Shown here piece by piece: positions 16,121 through 24,045 of a stretch of 64,000 bases of DNA. Below the pieces are notes generated by a model that was not told the origin of the DNA, did no database searches, and saw only the letters and a program-made list of their open reading frames with translations. Made by a program: the position numbers and the translations under genes. Source of the DNA: Candidatus Palauibacter polyketidifaciens (GTDB lineage Bacteria > Gemmatimonadota > Gemmatimonadetes > Palauibacterales > Palauibacteraceae); the NCBI RefSeq assembly GCF_947581785.1, contig NZ_CANPVO010000033.1, forward strand, positions 1-64,000, written 5' to 3'. Each line of letters starts with the position of its first letter. Position 1 is the first letter of the stretch.

Positions 16121-17185
16121 CTACCGCCGGATGTACTTTCTCATCTGGCGGGGTCCGACCTCGGCCCCGTAGAGGTTGCCGTGCGCATCGATCGCGATCC
16201 CCTCCGCGCCGCTCGTGCCGGACGCATCCTGATCGGGTTCCGGATCCGGGATGAAAGCCGTCACCCAGCCGGTCGCCGCGTCGCCGATGTAGATGCCGCG
16301 GAGCCACCCCTTGTTGCGGCGCGCATTCGACTCCGAGTCCGTCGAATAGAGGACATCGCCCTCATCGATGAACAGCCCGCTCGGACGTCCGAACTGGTGC
16401 CAGGTTTCGAGGTGGTTCCCCTCCTGATCGAAGATCTGGACGCGGCTGTTTCCGCGATCGCCGACGAAGAGCCGTCCCTGCGAGTCCATCGCGAGCGCGT
16501 GCGGGTCGCGGAACTCGCCGTTCGCCGTGCCCGCGCGTCCCCACTCCATGAGGAAGGTGCCATCGGGCGCGAACTTCACGATGCGGTTGTTGCCGCCCGA
16601 GTCGTGCCCGTCCGCGACGAAGATGCTGCCGTCGGGCGCGATGAGGATGTCCGACGGCTTGTTGAAGTGGTTCGGGCCGTCGCCGGCGACGCCCTTCTCG
16701 CCCAGCGTCATCAGGACCTTACCCTCGGGGCTGAACTTGTAGACCACGTGTCCCCAGCCCTCCGGCACCGGCGCGTATCCCACGGCGTCGGCGACCCACA
16801 CGCTGCCGTCCTCCTCGACGAACATCCCGTGCGGCCACGCGATCAGTCCCGAGCCGAAACTCCGCACGACGTTCCCCTCGGTATCGAAGAGCAGGATCGG
16901 GTCGACATCGCTTTCGACGCACAGGTTCGCGCCGCACCGCTCGCCCACCCAGATGTGTTCGCCGTCCGGGGCCGGGTAGACGGCGCTTGTCGCGCCCCAC
17001 GCGCGTCCGTCGGGAAGCTGTCCCCAGCCGTCCATCGCCATGTACGGGTTCGGCGCCGTCAACTGCGCCTCGAGCGCGCGGGCACCCGGAATGACTGCCG
17101 CCAGCGCGAGTCCCGTGACGAGTCCGATTCGCCTTGTGCCGAGCATCCGTCCTCCTGTCTTTCCGGTCCGTACCATCCACATCAT
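16121..17185 (-). CDS. Secreted NHL-repeat six-bladed propeller
   Basis: 354 residues. ATG 17185 follows AAGGGGGG and overlaps the upstream stop (ATGA). A signal peptide follows (GLVTGLALAAVIPGARALEAQ), then an NHL-type propeller with recurring blades such as NHFNKPSDILIAPDGSIFVAD, FRDPHALAMDSQGRLFVGDRGNSRVQIFD and GIAIDAHGNLYGAEVG. Such proteins resemble peptidyl-alpha-hydroxyglycine lyases in overall fold but are mostly uncharacterised; the catalytic metal ligands cannot be judged by eye. It lies 32 bp upstream of the lectin-like gene and so belongs to the same transcription unit as qhpG. Confidence 0.8.
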   Translation of the reverse strand: MMWMVRTGKTGGRMLGTRRIGLVTGLALAAVIPGARALEAQLTAPNPYMAMDGWGQLPDGRAWGATSAVYPAPDGEHIWVGERCGANLCVESDVDPILLFDTEGNVVRSFGSGLIAWPHGMFVEEDGSVWVADAVGYAPVPEGWGHVVYKFSPEGKVLMTLGEKGVAGDGPNHFNKPSDILIAPDGSIFVADGHDSGGNNRIVKFAPDGTFLMEWGRAGTANGEFRDPHALAMDSQGRLFVGDRGNSRVQIFDQEGNHLETWHQFGRPSGLFIDEGDVLYSTDSESNARRNKGWLRGIYIGDAATGWVTAFIPDPEPDQDASGTSGAEGIAIDAHGNLYGAEVGPRQMRKYIRR

Positions 17186-18603
17186 GTCCCCCCCTTCGCC
17201 TTCGCCGCCAGCCGGCCGAAGGGTCCGCTGACCGCCCACGCCGCGCCCACCACGATCAGCGCCAGCGCCCCCCAGCGCATGAGCGCGGCGCCCAGCGCTC
17301 CGTCGAAGGCGGGCCAGGCAAATCGGTAGGCCAGCAGGTCGGAGCCCCGCTCCGTCATCCAGTGCCAACCCGTGTGCGCCAGCAGCGCCGACCCGATGAT
17401 CGTCCCCATCCGCTCCGCCACCACCTTGCGGAACAGCACTTCGACCACCGGAACGGCGACCGCGACCACGACGAGCTGTCCCAGTTCCACCCCGACGTTG
17501 AACGCGAGCAGGGACGTGAGCAGGTGTCCGCCCGCGAACTGCAGAGACTCGCTGAGCGCGAACGAAAAGCCGAACCCGTGCACGAGCCCGAACCCGAACG
17601 CGAGCAGCCAGCGTTTTCGAGGTTTCGCCCCCACGATGTTCTCGAGCGCCATGTAGACGATCGAGAGCGCGATGAGGGTCTCGATCAGCGGCGGGAACCA
17701 GAGCGCGCGCGGCGCGATGCCGAAGGCTGAGGCGATGAGCGTGATCGAGTGCGCGATCGTGAAGGACGTGATGACCGGGACCAGGCCCCACAGCGTCCGC
17801 AGCGGGATGACGAGACAGAGGAGGAAGAGGAGGTGGTCGATCCCGTCCAGGATGTGCGTGAAGCCGAGCGACACGAAGCGCAGCGCGGCCTGGTGCCAGC
17901 GGGGGTCGAGCCGCACGAGTCCCGGGTCGCCGACGTACTGGAAGACGCGCTCCGGCCGATCCGGCGGCCGCAGGCGCAGCACCGTGACCGTGCGCAGGCC
18001 CAGGTGCGCGAAGCCCGGATCGATCGAGAAGCGGGATTCGTCCGACGCGATATCGTACTCCAGCAATACATCGAGCAGAGCCTGACGCCACGGGAGCTGC
18101 AGTCCGGGGTCGAGCGGCGGGGCGTCGAAGTGCGCCAGCGCCGTCTCGTAGGTGGCGAAGGACCGGTCCGAGGGGAGCGAGACGCGGGTCGCCACGATGC
18201 GGGGCGCTTCCAGGCGTCGATCTTCCTCGTAGAACGTCACATAGTCGGCGAGCCAGAGCTGCGCCGCATCGCGGAGGAACGGATCCGCCGCCTCCAGATC
18301 CAGATACCCGAGTCCGTACCGGGGGAACTCGATGTCCCGCATCGCCTCGAGCGGCGCCCGGACGAGGAAGCGGAGGCGGGATCCCTCCGGCGTGACGAAC
18401 GCCTGCACGGTGACGTCCGCCGGAATCTCGTGCGGCATGGCGGGGATCGCCTCGGCCACCCGATCCGGCGATCCCCGCTCGGCCGCGCGTTCCGGCGCCG
18501 CCCGCGCCGCGCCAGCCAGACTCGTCAGGCCGTAAAGCGCGAGGACGCACCCCATCAAGGGCGCCGTGCGCCGGGTTGGACGCCGTGCGTTACGTCGCTT
18601 CAT
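17182..18603 (-). CDS. HupE/UreJ-like membrane protein with periplasmic N-terminal domain
   Basis: 473 residues from ATG 18603. A signal/anchor (about 1-38) is followed by a soluble region of about 200 residues (VTVQAFVTPEGSRLRFLVRAP onward) and then about seven membrane helices. The helices begin at the HupE_UreJ_2 signature GFTHILDGIDHLLFLLCLV with its histidines and aspartate, and continue with FTIAHSITL, ALENIVG, GFGLVHGFGFS and LLAFNVGVELGQL. HupE-type proteins are linked to metal ion uptake, but this long two-domain subfamily has no settled function. It is the first gene of the co-directional block leading into qhp, and the 192 bp between it and the divergent propeller gene at 18796 must hold the promoter; I see no clear promoter motif there. 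Confidence 0.8.
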   Translation of the reverse strand: MKRRNARRPTRRTAPLMGCVLALYGLTSLAGAARAAPERAAERGSPDRVAEAIPAMPHEIPADVTVQAFVTPEGSRLRFLVRAPLEAMRDIEFPRYGLGYLDLEAADPFLRDAAQLWLADYVTFYEEDRRLEAPRIVATRVSLPSDRSFATYETALAHFDAPPLDPGLQLPWRQALLDVLLEYDIASDESRFSIDPGFAHLGLRTVTVLRLRPPDRPERVFQYVGDPGLVRLDPRWHQAALRFVSLGFTHILDGIDHLLFLLCLVIPLRTLWGLVPVITSFTIAHSITLIASAFGIAPRALWFPPLIETLIALSIVYMALENIVGAKPRKRWLLAFGFGLVHGFGFSFALSESLQFAGGHLLTSLLAFNVGVELGQLVVVAVAVPVVEVLFRKVVAERMGTIIGSALLAHTGWHWMTERGSDLLAYRFAWPAFDGALGAALMRWGALALIVVGAAWAVSGPFGRLAAKAKGGT

Positions 18604-18795
18604 CCACCATCCCCGGACTCCGTGAGACTGGGAAGAGCATTCCTGGTCCGCCCGCACGATGGCGCGGCCGGCCCGCGCCGTCGACCCCGGCCGGTCTCTG
18701 GACGAACGCGGATGGTATCTGTAGCGTGAATCGATCGGCCAAAGTCGGAATCGGGCGACTCGGGAGCGACTCAGGATCCGCAAGGAGAGACAGCC

Positions 18796-19992
18796 ATGAA
18801 CGGAAAGCGGCGAACGCTCATCTTCGGTGTGGTCGCGGGTATCGCTCTCGCGTTGGCGTGCGGTCAGGCGGCGATGGACGACGGCGCCGCGGCGAGCACG
18901 GGGCAGGGCGTCGAGGCGCCGATGTTCGAGGTGGATCCGTTCTGGCCGAAACCGCTGCCGGACCACTGGGTGCTCGGCTCGGCCATCGGCGTGGGCGTGG
19001 ACTCGCGCGACCACGTCTTCATCGTGCACCGCGGCAACCTCACCGAGCGCACGGAGGGCGGCGCCGACGCCGACCCGCCCATCGGCGAATGCTGCCGCGC
19101 CGCGCCGCCCGTGCTCGAGTTCGATCCGGACGGGAACCTCGTGAACGCCTGGGGAGGGCCCTCCGAGGACTACGTCTGGCCCGGCTCGAACCACGGGATC
19201 ACCGTCGACCACATGGACAACCTGTGGATCGGCGGGAACGGACCGAACGACACGCACATCCTGAAGTTCTCCCGCGACGGCGAGTTCCTCGCCTCCTACG
19301 GCGAGCCGGAGGCAGGCCCCGAACCCGACAGCCACAGCGAGACGCGCTTCAACCGCGTGGCGAAGCTCGCCTTCGACGCCTCGGCCAACGAGGCCTATCT
19401 CGCGGACGGCTACGGGGGACGCAGGGTCGCGGTGCTCGACGCATCGACCGGGGCCTTCAAGCGCTACTGGGGCGCCTACGGGAACGCGCCCGACGACACG
19501 CGGACGCCGCCCTACGATCCCGACGCGCCGCTCATCCAGCAGTTCCGGACGCCGGTGCACTGCGCCGAGCCTTCGCTCGACGGCCTCGTGTACGTGTGCG
19601 ACCGCCCCAACGACCGCATCCAGGTCTTCCAGACGGACGGCACGTACGTGGATGAAGTGCAGATCGCGCCGCGCACGCTCGGCGACGGGTCGACGTGGGA
19701 CATCGCCTTCTCGCGCGACGCGGACCAGAAGTACATGTACGTCGCCGACGGGAAGAACATGCGGGTCTACATCATGGACCGCGCCTCGCTCGAGATCCTG
19801 ACCAGTTTCGGGGACGGGGGCCGTCAGCCGGGCCAGTTCTTCGCCGTCCACAGCATCGCGACGGACTCGAACGGCAACATCTACACGACGGAAACCTACG
19901 AGGGGAAGCGCGTCCAGAAGTTCGTGTACATGGGCCTGGGCCCGGTACCGGCCGAGCACCAGGGACCGCCCTGGCCGCGCGGCGACCAGTAA
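18796..19992 (+). CDS. Lipoprotein beta-propeller, copy 1
   Basis: 398 residues; AAGGAGAG precedes ATG 18796. A lipoprotein signal ends at Cys22 (GIALALACG), followed by a low-complexity linker and a six-bladed, NHL-like propeller. Typical blades are DHVFIVHRGNLTERT, HGITVDHMDNLWIGGNG, DTHILKFSRDGEFLASYG, EAYLADGYGGRRVAVLDASTG and HSIATDSNGNIYTTETYEGKRVQKF. A CC pair (ECCRAAP) and two later cysteines (VHCAEP, YVCDRP) may form disulfides. It is a tandem paralogue of the next gene with nearly the same sequence, and it diverges from the HupE-like gene. Function is unknown; secreted propellers of this type are common in the inferred phylum. Confidence 0.8.
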   Translation: MNGKRRTLIFGVVAGIALALACGQAAMDDGAAASTGQGVEAPMFEVDPFWPKPLPDHWVLGSAIGVGVDSRDHVFIVHRGNLTERTEGGADADPPIGECCRAAPPVLEFDPDGNLVNAWGGPSEDYVWPGSNHGITVDHMDNLWIGGNGPNDTHILKFSRDGEFLASYGEPEAGPEPDSHSETRFNRVAKLAFDASANEAYLADGYGGRRVAVLDASTGAFKRYWGAYGNAPDDTRTPPYDPDAPLIQQFRTPVHCAEPSLDGLVYVCDRPNDRIQVFQTDGTYVDEVQIAPRTLGDGSTWDIAFSRDADQKYMYVADGKNMRVYIMDRASLEILTSFGDGGRQPGQFFAVHSIATDSNGNIYTTETYEGKRVQKFVYMGLGPVPAEHQGPPWPRGDQ

Positions 19993-20020
19993 ACTGTCGG
20001 ACCGGCGAGGAGGTACGGCC

Positions 20021-21214
20021 ATGAACGGCAAACGGCGAACCCTCATTGGCGGTATGACGGCCGGCGTCGTCATCGCGCTCGCCTGCGGGCAGGCCGCGAT
20101 GGACGACGCGGGCTCGGCCGACGCGACGGGACAGGGCGTCGAGGCGCCCCGGTTCGAAGTCGATCCCTTCTGGCCCAAACCCCTGCCGGAGCACTGGCTG
20201 CTCGGCTCCACCGTCGGGGTCGGCGTGGACTCCCGCGACCACGTGTTCATCATCCATCGCCGCGCCTCGATCAACCCCGGAACGGAACTGGGGCTCGATG
20301 CGGACCCGCCGACGAGCGAGTGCTGCCGGGCGGCCCCGGAGGTGCTCGAGTTCGATCCCGAGGGGAGTCTCGTGAACTCCTGGGGAGGCCCGTCCGACGA
20401 GTACGTGTGGCCGGAGTCGAACCACGGGATCACGGTCGACCACATGGACAACGTGTGGATCGGCGGCAACGGGGCGAGCGATTCGCACATCCTCAAGTTC
20501 TCGCGCGACGGCGAGTTCCTCGCGTCGTACGGGCAGCCGGCCCTTGGAGAGGAGCCGGACAGCCACAGCGAGACCCGCTACAACCGCCCGGCGAAGGTCG
20601 CCTTCGACGCGGATGCCAACGAAGCCTACGTCGCAGATGGCTACGGCGGGCGCCGCGTGGCGGTGCTCGACGCGTCGACGGGCGAGTTCAAGCGTTACTG
20701 GGGCGCCTACGGCAACGCGCCGGACGACACGCCGTCGCCGCCCTACGATCCGGATGCGCCGCCCCTCCAGCGGTTCCGCACGCCCGTACACTGCGCCGAT
20801 CCCTCGATGGACGGACTGGTCTATGTCTGCGACCGTGCCGGCGACCGGATCCAGGTCTTCCAGCGGGATGGGACGTACGTCGACGAAGCGATGATCGCGC
20901 CGCGCACGCTGGGCGCAGGCTCGACCTGGGACATCGCCTTCTCGCGCGATGCGGACCAGAAGTACATGTACGTCGCCGATGGGTCGAACCATCGCGTCTA
21001 CGTCATGGACCGCGCCTCGCTCGAGGTGCTGACGACGTTCGGCGACGGAGGCCGCCAGCCGGGGCAGTTCATCGGCGTCCACAGCATTGCGACGGACTCG
21101 AAGGGCAACGTCTACACGACCGAAACGTACGACGGGAAGCGGCTCCAGAAGTTCGTGTACATGGGCATGGGCCGCGTACCGGCCGAACAGGGCCCCCTCT
21201 GGCCAGGCCGCTAG
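20021..21214 (+). CDS. Lipoprotein beta-propeller, copy 2
   Basis: 397 residues, closely similar to the preceding gene from the first residues (MNGKRRTLI) to the last blade, with the same lipobox (Cys22 in IALACG) and the same cysteine positions. It starts 28 bp after copy 1 ends, with GAGGAGG before ATG 20021. The main differences lie in the loop after VFIIHRR (an insertion of a few residues) and at scattered surface positions, suggesting an old tandem duplication kept under selection rather than a recent copy. It converges on the TonB receptor gene with a 37 bp gap that contains two imperfect repeats of the coding end (ggccaggccgc). Confidence 0.8.
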   Translation: MNGKRRTLIGGMTAGVVIALACGQAAMDDAGSADATGQGVEAPRFEVDPFWPKPLPEHWLLGSTVGVGVDSRDHVFIIHRRASINPGTELGLDADPPTSECCRAAPEVLEFDPEGSLVNSWGGPSDEYVWPESNHGITVDHMDNVWIGGNGASDSHILKFSRDGEFLASYGQPALGEEPDSHSETRYNRPAKVAFDADANEAYVADGYGGRRVAVLDASTGEFKRYWGAYGNAPDDTPSPPYDPDAPPLQRFRTPVHCADPSMDGLVYVCDRAGDRIQVFQRDGTYVDEAMIAPRTLGAGSTWDIAFSRDADQKYMYVADGSNHRVYVMDRASLEVLTTFGDGGRQPGQFIGVHSIATDSKGNVYTTETYDGKRLQKFVYMGMGRVPAEQGPLWPGR

Positions 21215-21251
21215 AAAACCCCCGGCCAGGCCGCCAGGGAGCCCCGGGCCG

Positions 21252-23888
21252 CTAGGACGCCTGCAGGCGCGCGTACAGGTAGCGGCCGTTGAAGCCCATC
21301 GCCGAGAACGAGCGATAGGTGAAGATTCCCCCGAACGCGTCGACCCGCGTCGGGAAGGCATCGAAGAGGTTCTCGCCGCCGACCGTGAGGCGCCACCTTT
21401 CCGCGACGTCGATGTGGACTCCCGCATCGAAGGTGACCTTCGGTTCGAGGAGCCGGATCCTGTGGGGGTGCTCTCCGACGCCGACCGAGCGCAGCTCCTC
21501 CTGCGCCCCGTAGACGTTCGCTCCCACGCCGAACTCGAACGCTCCGCTCGTGAACCTCGTCTTGAACCTGCCGCGCCAGTCCGGGCGTCCCTCCTCGAGG
21601 AAGAAGACGTCGAAGCCGTCGTAGATCCTGAACGATTCGTCCCGCAGCGCCTCGTTCTCCTTCACGCAGGCCGCGATGTTGCCGTCGGGGCACCGCCCGC
21701 GCACCTGTCCCCAGTTCACGGAGGCCCCGAACTCGAGGCGTGACGCGTCCCCGAGCCGCCGCCCCCACGTGATCCCCGCGTCGATGCCGTACGACCGGAG
21801 GTCGACCACGTTGGAGAAGAAGCGGATCGATTCCGCGGCGAAGTCCGCCAGCAGAAGCTCGAGGAGGCCGCTGGCGCCCGTCTCCAGCCGGTTGGAGAGG
21901 AGGACGGCGTCGGCGACCTCCGTCGCATACCCGTCGACCGTGATGTGCAGTTCGTCGGCCGGCGTGAGCGCAAACCCCGCGCCGACGGAGCGCGACCTCT
22001 CCCCCCGGAGGGGCGACGCGCCGACGGCCCGGGCTTCCGGCGCGTCCACGGGAAACGTGCCCGCCTCGAACCCGAGGGTCGCGCCCGGCTCGTCCGGGTC
22101 TGCGCGCCGCCCCGCCGCGACGTGTCCGTAGTGAGACTGGCTCAACGCGGGCGGTCGGAATCCCGTGGACATGCTCGCGCGGAAGATGGCGGTGCCGGAG
22201 AGCGCGAGGCGCAGCGCGAGCTTCCCGTTCAGCGTGCCGCCGAGGTCGCTGAAGCGTTCGTAGCGTCCCGTCGCGGAGACCAGGAGCCGCCGTGCGAGCG
22301 GCGCGTCGACGTCACCGTGGAGGCCGACACTCGACCGGTACCAGCTCCCGGTCTCCTCCGGCCGGAAACCGGTGAAGCGTTGAGCACCCGCCGCCGCGAC
22401 GCCGCCGCTCTGGGTGGGGTGAAAGCCGTCGATCCGCGACGCGGGTTCTCCCGCCAGGATCCGGTAGCCGTCGACGCGGAACGTCGCCCCGAGGGCGAGG
22501 CTCACCGGCCCCGCGCCGAATCCCGTCTCGATCCGGCGCCCCACGTCCGCGTTCGCAAGGAACTGGTGGTTCTCGAGCGCACCCGTGGAGAACCGGGTCC
22601 CGTTCGGAATCCCCGGGTCGTCCGCGGTGCCGGGAATCCCGTCCGCGCCGGGCGCGCACGCCGATTCGAGGCACGGTCCGAGCGATGGGTTGAGCGTATC
22701 GAACAGGTCGTTGTCGACCCGATTGGCGCCATATTGCGCGTTCAGGTCCCAGCTCCAACCCCTCCTGGACGCATCCCCGATTTCGGTCTCGGACCCACCC
22801 CCCCGCCGATCCTCCACGCCACCCCTGAGGCCTGTGACGAGGGAAACGTCCCGCGCATCGGTGTCGAAGCTCGGCAGAAAGCCCAGCGGATGGATCCCGG
22901 GCCAGTTCCGGTCGTCCATCGAGCGCACGAAGAAATCCGAGTGCAGTTCCCGGCGCCGACTGTAGCCGCCGAACGCGTAGAGTTCGGCGCCCCCGGAGTC
23001 TCCGCGCACGGCCGTGACGGGGAGTTCGAGGTTGGCGAACAACATGAAGTTCGAGGATTCGCCGTCTCCCCACAGGTGGTTCGGCTGCGCCACCTCGTTG
23101 TGCTTGCGGATGACGACGCCCCCATCAACGAAGTCCGCGTCCCCCGGGAGGACCTGGTCGCGGCCATCGGCGCCCGCGCGGTTCACGGGTTCCCGCTGGC
23201 TGAATGCGCCCGTGAGGTTCAGGACACCGCCGCCGCCGATGCCCAGTCCCCAGTTCCCGGAGAGGTCGTAGCGAAGTCCGTCGTCATCCCACTCGTCCGG
23301 AAAGTGGTGGCCGACGGAGGCGATGAACTCGGGTGCGGAAACCGTGTTCCGGAGCCGGACGTCGATGACCCCGGCGATCGCGTCGGAGCCGTGCCGCGTC
23401 GTGCCTCCGCCGCGCACGACCTCCAGGTGGTCGATCGCTTGAAGCGGGAGGGCGTTCATGTCCACGCCGCTCGCTCCGGGAAAGGCGCCGCCGCCCAGCG
23501 TATGCACGACCGCCGTGGCGTGCCGGCGCTTCCCGTTCAGGAGGACGAGCGTGTGGTCCGGCGAAAGCCCGCGCAGCTGGAAGGGTCGAACGGCCGACGT
23601 GAGATCCGCGACCTGCCGGCGCGGGAAGTAGGCGGATGGCAGGAGTTCGCCGAGGACGGAAGCGAGTTCCGCCTGTCCGGTTTCGAGAAGCTCTGCTCGC
23701 GAGAGGATCTCGATGGACGCGTTCGTCCGCTCGTGGGCCGCCCGGTCGAGAGTGTCCAGCGCTGTGCGGCCCGACGGGCCGGCCTGCGCCTCGGCGGCCC
23801 GAGGCGCGGCGGCGGAATACGTCGCGGCGCCGGCGACGAGCAGCGTCCCTAGCACAAACCGCGCGGGTGAAATCCGCGTGTCGGTCAT
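21252..23888 (-). CDS. TonB-dependent outer-membrane receptor
   Basis: 878 residues from ATG 23888. Signal peptide (VLGTLLVAGAATYSAAAP), plug domain at about 45-170 (ILSRAELLETGQAELASVLGEL, PFQLRGLSPDHTLVLLNGKRRH, IDHLEVVRGGGTTRHGSDAIAGVIDVRL) and a C-terminal 22-stranded barrel. The last strand ends GRYLYARLQAS, and the serine end differs slightly from the usual aromatic terminus. There is no CarboxypepD-like N-terminal extension and no visible TonB-box partner gene here. The ligand is unknown. It is divergent from the Asp-box gene at 24046, sharing a 157 bp promoter region, and convergent with the propeller pair. Confidence 0.9.
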   Translation of the reverse strand: MTDTRISPARFVLGTLLVAGAATYSAAAPRAAEAQAGPSGRTALDTLDRAAHERTNASIEILSRAELLETGQAELASVLGELLPSAYFPRRQVADLTSAVRPFQLRGLSPDHTLVLLNGKRRHATAVVHTLGGGAFPGASGVDMNALPLQAIDHLEVVRGGGTTRHGSDAIAGVIDVRLRNTVSAPEFIASVGHHFPDEWDDDGLRYDLSGNWGLGIGGGGVLNLTGAFSQREPVNRAGADGRDQVLPGDADFVDGGVVIRKHNEVAQPNHLWGDGESSNFMLFANLELPVTAVRGDSGGAELYAFGGYSRRRELHSDFFVRSMDDRNWPGIHPLGFLPSFDTDARDVSLVTGLRGGVEDRRGGGSETEIGDASRRGWSWDLNAQYGANRVDNDLFDTLNPSLGPCLESACAPGADGIPGTADDPGIPNGTRFSTGALENHQFLANADVGRRIETGFGAGPVSLALGATFRVDGYRILAGEPASRIDGFHPTQSGGVAAAGAQRFTGFRPEETGSWYRSSVGLHGDVDAPLARRLLVSATGRYERFSDLGGTLNGKLALRLALSGTAIFRASMSTGFRPPALSQSHYGHVAAGRRADPDEPGATLGFEAGTFPVDAPEARAVGASPLRGERSRSVGAGFALTPADELHITVDGYATEVADAVLLSNRLETGASGLLELLLADFAAESIRFFSNVVDLRSYGIDAGITWGRRLGDASRLEFGASVNWGQVRGRCPDGNIAACVKENEALRDESFRIYDGFDVFFLEEGRPDWRGRFKTRFTSGAFEFGVGANVYGAQEELRSVGVGEHPHRIRLLEPKVTFDAGVHIDVAERWRLTVGGENLFDAFPTRVDAFGGIFTYRSFSAMGFNGRYLYARLQAS

Positions 23889-24045
23889 CCCGCATGTTCT
23901 CACGCGCTCGCGCCGAGCGCCAACGTAAGCCATCGGACCCCGACCGTCGCAGCCATCCATCCTCCCGCGCTGTACGGCGCGCGGACGGGGCGCAAGATTC
24001 GGGGCTCGGCCGCACTGAACGACTTCCGGAAGGAACCGGCAACCC

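Noticed and set aside
17182-20496. Minus-strand frame extending the HupE-like protein to 1104 residues
   Set aside because: The extension runs antisense through the propeller gene at 18796; the real start is ATG 18603 with a signal sequence.
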